From Bacteroides sp. (GTDB taxonomy: Bacteria > Bacteroidota > Bacteroidia > Bacteroidales > Bacteroidaceae), in the NCBI GenBank assembly GCA_019414665.1, contig DXLO01000033.1:1-22070 (forward strand): a stretch of DNA of 22,070 nt. Reading direction: 5' to 3'. The notes under the pieces were generated by a model, which was not told the DNA's origin, made no database searches, and saw nothing but the letters and a program-made list of their open reading frames with translations. The stretch's first letter is position 1. Each line of letters opens with the position of its first letter. Positions 16,227-22,070 of the stretch are shown here, one piece after another. The position numbers were made by a program, and so were the translations under genes.

Positions 16227-16640
16227 AAGGTAACATTCAGGTATCTTACATAATTAAGGTTCAGCCCTTCCCCATTATGGTGAGTAACAGGTACTATGGC
16301 TTCGGCTGACTTCTCACGACAAATCTTGTTTCAACCAGATACAGTTGTGGTGCATCTGTCCGTGAGACCTCCCCAGATAAGAACGTACGCTTTCATCTCA
16401 TATACCCTCTGATTCTACTACATAGGGATTCGGATAGTTATAGGACTTTATTTTGTTTAGCAAACTTGTCCTCCAAATGTAGCCTTATAATCAGTTTCTG
16501 TTCGTAGAGCCGAGAGTTTGCCGCCAGCTTCCTTCAGGTTCCTCCTCGCGAAGGACACCCTTGCCTTGGGCTAACGATTCCCACTATCAGGGCTCGTTCG
16601 GGACTTACACCCTATAGCGCACGCCCATGCTGGGCGTACG

Positions 16641-16677
16641 AAAAAACCGCTATCAATGTTTGACACACTGATAGCGG
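16641..16677 (-). terminator. terminator of the aminotransferase gene
   Basis: On the minus strand CCGCTATCA (16677-16669) pairs perfectly with TGATAGCGG (16655-16647) across a 13-base loop, followed by six T (16646-16641). It lies 31 bases past the aminotransferase stop at 16709. The group II intron begins two bases after the T run. Confidence 0.9.
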
Positions 16678-16708
16678 AGGACTTATAAGCAGAAATAATA
16701 TTCCAGAA

Positions 16709-17902
16709 TTATTTCAAACGAGCCAATGTTTCTTTAATACGACGCATAGCTTCTACGATATTTTCATCAGAAGTAGCATAGCTCATACGAATACATTCAG
16801 GAGCACCGAATGAAGTACCACCTACACATGCTACATGACCTACTTCCAACAGATACATTGCCAAGTCGTCAGCATTATTGATAACACGATCACCGTCTTT
16901 CTTTCCAAAGAATGAATCACATTTCGGGAATAAATAGAAAGCACCTTGAGGGAAGTTTACTTCGAATCCAGGAATTTCTTTTGCCAGTTTCACAATGAGG
17001 TCACGACGACGTTCGAAAGCTTTACGCATTTCTTCTACCGGAGCCTGTGTTCCAGTATAAGCAGCTTCAGCAGCTTTTTGTGAAACAGAGCAAGGTCCTG
17101 AAGTATATTGTCCCTGCAATTTATTCACACCTTTTACAATCCATTCTGGTCCGGCAATGAAACCAATACGCCATCCCGTCATAGCATAAGCTTTAGACAC
17201 ACCGTTTACAATAACTACACGATCTTTAACTTCTGCAAACTGAGCAATGCTCTGATGTTTGCCGATGTAGTTAATGTGCTCGTAAATTTCGTCAGCAATA
17301 ACAATAACACGTTCGTGTTTAGCCAACACTTCTGCCAATCCTTTCAGTTCTTCCTGTGAATATACAGAACCAGTCGGGTTAGAAGGAGAACAAAGTATCA
17401 GTGCACGAGTTTTAGGAGTAATAGCAGCCTCAAGCTGTGCCGGAGTAATTTTAAAATCTTGATCAATACCAGCACGTACAATAACAGGAGTTCCTTCGGC
17501 AAGCTTCACCATTTCCGGATAGCTAACCCAATAAGGAGCAGGCACGATAACTTCATCACCTTTATTGATTAAAGCCATGATTGTGTTGCAAACAGATTGT
17601 TTTGCACCGTTTGCACAACTAATCTGAGCAGCAGTATATTCCAAACCGTTCTCATTTTTCAGTTTAGCAACGATAGCATTACGCAAAGCTGGATATCCGG
17701 CTACAGGAGAATAACGTGAATAGTTTTCATCGATTGCTTGCTTTGCAGCTTCTTTTATATGGTCGGGAGTATTGAAATCGGGTTCACCGACACTTAAATT
17801 AATAACATCAACACCTTGTGCTTTAAGTTCACTACTTTTTTGTGACATAGCCAATGTCGCCGAAGGTGACAAGCTATTCAAACGATCTGATAGTTGATTC
17901 AT
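16709..17902 (-). CDS. class I/II PLP-dependent aminotransferase, aspartate-aminotransferase type
   Basis: 397 residues, full length. The PLP-lysine is K237 in SKAYAMTGWRIGF. Other cofactor contacts are N175 in SPSNPTG, D204 and Y207 in ADEIYE, and R245. LSVGEPDFNTPDHIKEAA at the N terminus and CIRMSYATS near the C terminus, whose arginine binds the substrate carboxylate, place it with the AspC-like subgroup Ib that moves amino groups between aspartate and 2-oxoglutarate. Exact substrate range is not fixed by sequence. It is the last gene of the minus-strand housekeeping block, 72 bases after the Bax-inhibitor-like gene, and ends in a strong terminator. Confidence 0.93.
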   Translation of the reverse strand: MNQLSDRLNSLSPSATLAMSQKSSELKAQGVDVINLSVGEPDFNTPDHIKEAAKQAIDENYSRYSPVAGYPALRNAIVAKLKNENGLEYTAAQISCANGAKQSVCNTIMALINKGDEVIVPAPYWVSYPEMVKLAEGTPVIVRAGIDQDFKITPAQLEAAITPKTRALILCSPSNPTGSVYSQEELKGLAEVLAKHERVIVIADEIYEHINYIGKHQSIAQFAEVKDRVVIVNGVSKAYAMTGWRIGFIAGPEWIVKGVNKLQGQYTSGPCSVSQKAAEAAYTGTQAPVEEMRKAFERRRDLIVKLAKEIPGFEVNFPQGAFYLFPKCDSFFGKKDGDRVINNADDLAMYLLEVGHVACVGGTSFGAPECIRMSYATSDENIVEAMRRIKETLARLK

Positions 17903-17974
17903 TGCCTTTGTTTTATTTAGTTCAAAATTTTATGCAAAATAAGTCGTTTTCTTTCAAATAAAAAAGAATTCATC

Positions 17975-18676
17975 TTACTTTCTGTCACCGAGCAAGCGCA
18001 ACAGGTACAAAAACAAGTTGATAAAATCGAGGTATAAAGTCATCGCTCCCATTAAAGCAATCTTTTGTGTTGTCTCATTTACCTCTATATCATCTGCAGT
18101 AAGCAACTGTTTGATCTTTTGTGAATCGTAAGCAGTCAGCCCGACAAAAAGCAATACTCCTATACAGGAAATAATCAGGTCCATCATCGAGTTATGCAGA
18201 AACATATTTACTACCGAAGCAATAATGATACCTATTACTCCCATGATACACAAACTTCCGATACGAGTAAGATCTTTCTTCGTAACATATCCGAAAAGAG
18301 CCATCACCCCAAATGTGCCTGCAGTAACAAAGAAGGTAGTGGCAATGGAACTCATGGTATAAATCAAGAATATAAATGCCAATGTCACACCATTCAATAT
18401 AGAGTAAACGATAAACAGGACAGTAGCAGTAGTAAAAGACATCTTATTAATTCGGGCAGACAAATACCATACTAGTCCTAATTCTGCTATAATCAGTCCC
18501 CAGAAAGCCATAGAGTTCTGCATAATTACAGACAAAAGTGTATACGATTTGGCTACATACATAGATACGAACCCTGTAATAACCAAAGCAAGAGTCATCC
18601 ATGTGTACACACTACGCATTAAAGCAGACTGCACAGCCTTAGAGGCATAAGTCTTTACTAAATTATTTGTTTCCAT
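17975..18676 (-). CDS. Bax inhibitor-1/YccA family membrane protein
   Basis: 233 residues with about seven hydrophobic segments. The conserved end AMTLYLDFINLFLYLLRLLG and the motif GLTAYDSQKIK identify the Bax-inhibitor-1 (TMBIM/YccA) family. Bacterial members are inner-membrane proteins; some behave as proton-sensitive calcium leak channels or interact with the protease FtsH, but the role here is not known. It starts 11 bases after ribBA and is likely cotranscribed with it. Confidence 0.92.
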   Translation of the reverse strand: METNNLVKTYASKAVQSALMRSVYTWMTLALVITGFVSMYVAKSYTLLSVIMQNSMAFWGLIIAELGLVWYLSARINKMSFTTATVLFIVYSILNGVTLAFIFLIYTMSSIATTFFVTAGTFGVMALFGYVTKKDLTRIGSLCIMGVIGIIIASVVNMFLHNSMMDLIISCIGVLLFVGLTAYDSQKIKQLLTADDIEVNETTQKIALMGAMTLYLDFINLFLYLLRLLGDRK

Positions 18677-18687
18677 AATAATAAAAA

Positions 18688-19902
18688 TTACTTGTTAAAA
18701 TGTAAGGTATGACCCATACGGTCTTTTTTAGTATGGAGATAACGCTCGTTGTATTGATTTGGAGTTATCTCGATTGGCACATTTTCTACAATTTCCAATC
18801 CATAAGCTTCAAGTCCTACACGTTTTACCGGATTATTGGTAAGTAAACGCATTTTATGAATACCTACTTCACGCAAGATCTGAGCACCAACTCCGTAATC
18901 GCGTTCGTCAGCCTGATGACCCAGACAAATATTAGCGTCTACAGTATCCATGCCTTCTTCCTGTAGCTTGTATGCTTTCATCTTTTCCATCAAACCGATA
19001 CCTCTACCCTCTTGGATAAGATAGATAACAGCTCCTTTTCCTTCCTGGTCAATCATCTGCATAGCCTTATGAAGCTGGTCGCCACAATCACAACGTAATG
19101 AACCGAAAATATCACCGGTTGCACATGAAGAATGAACACGTACCAATACAGGTTCATCAGGAGTGAACTGTCCTTTAATCAAAGCAACATGTTCCAATCC
19201 ATTACTTTTCTGACGGAACGGTATAAGACGGAAATGTCCAAACTCTGTAGGCATATCTACTTCTACACCTTTTTCTACCAATGACTCCTGTTTCAAGCGG
19301 TAAGCAATCAGATCGGCTATAGAAATAAGTTTAAAGCCATATTCGTCTGCCATTTTGCGAAGTTCCGGAAGACGGGCCATTGTACCATCTTCATTCATTA
19401 CTTCCATCAAAGCACCTGCTGGATATAATCCGGCAAGTTTTGCCATATCAATACATGCTTCAGTATGTCCGGCACGACGTAATACTCCTTTATCTTGTGC
19501 ATACAACGGATTAATGTGTCCAGGACGTCCAAATGTTTCTGGTGTAGAAGCAGGATCGGCAAGAGCACGAATGGTAGCAGCACGATCGACAGCCGAAACT
19601 CCTGTGCTACAACCTTCCAGTTTATCGACTGTAACGGTAAACGGTGTTCCTAAAACAGAAGTATTATTCGAAACCTGATGTGGCAAATCCAATTCCTTAC
19701 AACGCGAAATAGTAATAGGTGCACAAAGTACTCCTCTGGCATGCTTCAGCATGAAATTAACTTTTTCCGGAGTAATCAACTCTGCAGCGATAATCAAATC
19801 ACCTTCATTTTCACGGTCTTCGTCATCAACGACAATAACGAACTCACCCTTACGGAAATCTTCTATCGCTTCTTCAATGGTATCTAATTTAATTTTATTC
19901 AT
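18688..19902 (-). CDS. ribBA: bifunctional riboflavin synthesis enzyme RibBA
   Basis: 404 residues fusing two enzymes of the riboflavin pathway. The N-terminal half is 3,4-dihydroxy-2-butanone-4-phosphate synthase, with the metal/active-site segment DDEDRENEGDL (26-36) and GHTEACIDMAKLAGL. The C-terminal half is GTP cyclohydrolase II, with zinc ligands C260, C271 and C273 in SSCATGDIFGSLRCDCGDQ and the RGIGL motif. The first makes the four-carbon unit from ribulose 5-phosphate, the second opens GTP, both feeding lumazine synthesis. It begins 4 bases after the permease gene stop. No FMN riboswitch is visible, consistent with its position inside an operon. Confidence 0.96.
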   Translation of the reverse strand: MNKIKLDTIEEAIEDFRKGEFVIVVDDEDRENEGDLIIAAELITPEKVNFMLKHARGVLCAPITISRCKELDLPHQVSNNTSVLGTPFTVTVDKLEGCSTGVSAVDRAATIRALADPASTPETFGRPGHINPLYAQDKGVLRRAGHTEACIDMAKLAGLYPAGALMEVMNEDGTMARLPELRKMADEYGFKLISIADLIAYRLKQESLVEKGVEVDMPTEFGHFRLIPFRQKSNGLEHVALIKGQFTPDEPVLVRVHSSCATGDIFGSLRCDCGDQLHKAMQMIDQEGKGAVIYLIQEGRGIGLMEKMKAYKLQEEGMDTVDANICLGHQADERDYGVGAQILREVGIHKMRLLTNNPVKRVGLEAYGLEIVENVPIEITPNQYNERYLHTKKDRMGHTLHFNK

Positions 19903-19906
19903 AATG

Positions 19907-21814
19907 CTATTTTTGTAAATATAATTGTTGTTTTTCTATTTGCTCTATTATACTTTGGTTGGTTTTTATAATCACTCTCAAGTCCTTTTCCAAACGAAGC
20001 CTGTATCGCCAGATATTCAGATAAAGCAATAATCCGGCTGGTACAATAATACCAAACAGCAGATTCAGCCATCGGTTATCGAACAAGCTCTTATGTGCTT
20101 TAACCGACAAGAAAGGATAATTGTTCATCAGATTCAGCAAAACAGCATCTTTAGTATTTGAAAGCTCTTCAATAAGCGCTTCCATTTTTTTACTAATTTC
20201 AGCTATTGCATCATCATGCTTGTTATTAGTAAAAATCTGAATGTAATTAGGCATTCCTTTCAATCGATGAGTTTCCAGATATGTCTGACAGTCTTTACTT
20301 ATCTCATCCAATATTTCAATATCTTTTGCATACTCAGGCGTATGAATAATAACCTCTTTCTTAAACATATGTCTAGACTGACGTATGCCAAACAACTTTC
20401 TGAAGAAAGCTGCATAAACGTCTAAGTTAAACACAACAGAGTCTTTATTTGACTTATAGGTAAAAAATGCTCCCAAGGGGGCTAAGACTATTGTACTCAT
20501 CCAAGTACCTAAAACGATATTCATTTCCCCACTCTTTGCAACACGGGTTGCTCCAGAGTCGATAATATAATAGATGACAAAGATCAATACAGAAATAACA
20601 ACCGGCATTCCAAGCCCTCCTTTTCGGATAATAGCCCCTAAAGGTGCTCCGATAAAGAAGAATATGATACATGCCAAAGATAAAGTTATCTTTTTATGCC
20701 AGTCTGAACGGTGAGAGCGAATGCTGTTGTCTGTATCTTTGGTAAGGAAACTCTTCATATCCCAATCTGTAGACAACGACTTCACCCGATTCTCTGTTGT
20801 TGTCAGCACCTTTAACTTTTCCTGTGAAGTCATCGAATTATAAATACTGTCTGTATTGATAACAGCAATATTCTCGGTTTTTATTTTTACAGAATCTGCC
20901 GGAGTCAGAACAGCTCCCCGGTAAGTGGTAGACATAATATCGCTATACATAGAACGTCCTACACTATCGGCATGCGTTGTAAGTGAGTCTATGGCAACAG
21001 ATATTTCGTGCATATTCTTAATATCCGAACGACGGTCAAGAAAACTTCCGTCCACCATATTAAACTCCGAACTAAACTGAATCAATGTATGCTTTTCCTT
21101 GAAAGTTTCCCGTCGATAAGGTACGTTACGAGAAATAACAGACTGTGACTTCAGATTTTCAAACTGCTCACCATTATACAGATGCAGGAACAGATGTTGT
21201 TTGTCTGCTGTCAACTCCAGTTTTCCTTCTGCTGCCCAAATGATATGGGCATTTTCAAAACCATCTGAAAAATTATAAATCAAAATATCTTTCAGCAGAC
21301 CAGTCTTACGATCTTTATGCTTTACATAAATATTATATCCATCGATATCACTATAGAAAACACCTTCCGGAATATCAACTTCCGGTGATTTTTGTTTCAT
21401 GGAAACCAACAATGTCCATAATTGCTTTTGAGCACGTGGACCGATAATATTCTGGAAGAAAAAAGACATTCCCCCCAAAAACACACAAAACAATACAACC
21501 GGACGGATTATACGTAATAAGGGAATACCCGCAGCTTTCATTGAAAGCAATTCATAACGTTCTCCAAAGTTACCAAAAGTCATCAATGCAGCTAACAGGA
21601 TAGCAAGAGGAAGAGACAAAGGTATAAGGGTTAATCCTGAATAAAAGAAAAACTGTGCAAGTACATTAATCTCCAATCCCTTCCCCACCAACTCATCTAC
21701 ATATCTCCATAAAAACTGCATCATGAAGATAAATAAACAGATGAAAAAAGTTCCCGCAAAGAGCAACAAAAAGCTCTTTAATACAAATATATCAAGTTTT
21801 TTTATGCGTAGCAT
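19907..21814 (-). CDS. LptF/LptG (YjgP/YjgQ) family permease, extended form
   Basis: 635 residues, against about 360 for the E. coli proteins. The N-terminal part has the three LptF/G membrane helices (about 12-32, 55-80, 100-120), with FGERYELLSMKAAGIPLLRI between two of them. A periplasmic beta domain follows from about 130 to 360, then three further helices around 373-455 including the conserved FFIGAPLGAIIRKGGLGMP. A C-terminal extension ending with another hydrophobic segment near 585-603 and a charged tail is characteristic of Bacteroidota versions. LptF/G form the inner-membrane part of the lipopolysaccharide export ABC transporter with LptB; no ATPase is nearby. Whether it is F- or G-like cannot be said. 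Confidence 0.92.
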   Translation of the reverse strand: MLRIKKLDIFVLKSFLLLFAGTFFICLFIFMMQFLWRYVDELVGKGLEINVLAQFFFYSGLTLIPLSLPLAILLAALMTFGNFGERYELLSMKAAGIPLLRIIRPVVLFCVFLGGMSFFFQNIIGPRAQKQLWTLLVSMKQKSPEVDIPEGVFYSDIDGYNIYVKHKDRKTGLLKDILIYNFSDGFENAHIIWAAEGKLELTADKQHLFLHLYNGEQFENLKSQSVISRNVPYRRETFKEKHTLIQFSSEFNMVDGSFLDRRSDIKNMHEISVAIDSLTTHADSVGRSMYSDIMSTTYRGAVLTPADSVKIKTENIAVINTDSIYNSMTSQEKLKVLTTTENRVKSLSTDWDMKSFLTKDTDNSIRSHRSDWHKKITLSLACIIFFFIGAPLGAIIRKGGLGMPVVISVLIFVIYYIIDSGATRVAKSGEMNIVLGTWMSTIVLAPLGAFFTYKSNKDSVVFNLDVYAAFFRKLFGIRQSRHMFKKEVIIHTPEYAKDIEILDEISKDCQTYLETHRLKGMPNYIQIFTNNKHDDAIAEISKKMEALIEELSNTKDAVLLNLMNNYPFLSVKAHKSLFDNRWLNLLFGIIVPAGLLLYLNIWRYRLRLEKDLRVIIKTNQSIIEQIEKQQLYLQK

Positions 21815-21839
21815 TCCTTATATTATCATTATCAGCGCA

Positions 21840-21847
21840 CAAAAGTA
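21840..21847 (-). promoter_or_regulatory. predicted -7 element of the permease-ribBA-BI-1 operon
   Basis: The minus strand reads TACTTTTG, an exact TAnnTTTG match, 25 bases upstream of the permease start at 21814. No convincing -33 element is visible, so the assignment is tentative. Confidence 0.45.
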
Positions 21848-21893
21848 GCATAAAAAACGGAGAGGTAATGATGTTTTTACATTATTTTTGGAA

Positions 21894-22070
21894 TTATACC
21901 CCACATATCCTTCTTAAAATTTCTATTTGAGAATTCCACAGGTTTCTGGTATCTTCTTCTTCACCCGGAACTGCAAAATCGGTAACTTCCAGGAGATGAT
22001 CTTTAGTAAGTTCATTATAATCCTAAAATCCGCAAGCAATCTCAATGGCAATCTCAATTGCAGTAAAGAG
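21894..22070 (-). pseudogene. 3' end of an unidentified reading frame with an internal stop, cut by the right edge
   Basis: A minus-strand frame runs from the window edge to TAA at 21894-21896. Its text is protein-like: DYNELTKDHLLEVTDFAVP followed by GEEEDTRNLWNSQIEILRRI. A TAG at 22023-22025 interrupts it in the same frame, after IEIAIEIACGF. The reading on both sides looks coding, so a point mutation from a sense codon is plausible. A 12-base tandem duplication encodes the IEIA repeat at about 22038-22061. I do not recognise a family. Alternatively the sense part downstream is a chance open frame. Confidence 0.4.

Larger units (their letters stand above)
14742..16639 (-). mobile_element. 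group II intron, about 1.9 kb
   Basis: Read on the minus strand, it begins GTACGCCCAGCATGGGCG, a 5' hairpin typical of a common gut-bacterial group II intron type but with A at position 3 of the usual GTGYG. Conserved domain I text follows at about 16510-16620 (GGGTGTAAGTCCC, then GAAGGAAGCTGGCGGCAAAC). The reverse transcriptase lies in domain IV (14825-16226). Domain V is at 14786-14817, and a domain VI hairpin at 14753-14775 ends in CCTACTCGAT. The 3' boundary is uncertain by a few bases. The insertion lies one base beyond the terminator T run of the aminotransferase gene, the target preference known for class C introns. Class assignment is inference. Confidence 0.85.

Noticed and set aside
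19903..19906. An FMN riboswitch controlling ribBA
   Set aside because: Only four bases separate ribBA from the upstream permease gene and no RFN-like conserved sequence is seen upstream of the operon.

Overview
The window looks like a chromosomal segment of a gut Bacteroidales, probably Bacteroides or Phocaeicola. The evidence is a SusC/SusD pair, a DUF4369/TlpA thioredoxin lipoprotein, a DUF4476 lipoprotein, a long-form LptF/G permease, AT-rich spacers without Shine-Dalgarno sites, and repeated promoter elements of the Bacteroidota type (TAnnTTTG at -7, a TTTG-like -33 about 20 bases upstream). Species assignment is inference.

Layout, left to right. 1-123 (+) is the 3' end of an unidentified gene. 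327-1283 (+) is a lipoprotein combining a BamE-like module with two DUF4476 repeats; its promoter lies behind three TTATAGG motifs spaced exactly 22 bp. A bidirectional terminator separates it from a minus-strand pair, a YciO-type protein and an MscS channel. An aldo/keto reductase (-) and an HxlR regulator (+) follow as a divergent pair. Next is a minus-strand operon of a TIGR01212-type radical SAM protein and a flavodiiron protein, overlapping by 11 nt.

6843-12701 (-) is a SusC-SusD-TlpA operon. The susC 5' end carries two frame-breaking lesions, so the receptor appears to be a pseudogene or mis-sequenced. Between susC and divergent hemW (13054-14184, +) lies a striking 88-bp array of four 22-bp units, each centred on a CACGnnCGTG palindrome and abutting the hemW promoter.

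14225-14719 (-) is an orphan lipoprotein. 14742-16639 (-) is a group II intron inserted one base beyond the T-run of the aminotransferase terminator; its reverse transcriptase is frameshifted. The right part is a minus-strand block of housekeeping genes in transcription order: LptF/G-type permease, ribBA, a Bax-inhibitor-1 family protein and a class I aminotransferase. The right edge holds the 3' end of an unknown reading frame with an in-frame stop.

Most genes are ordinary. The regions most worth a second look are the two 22-bp-periodic arrays, the broken susC and the intron at the terminator. No complete unknown multi-gene defence, secretion or biosynthetic system is visible.
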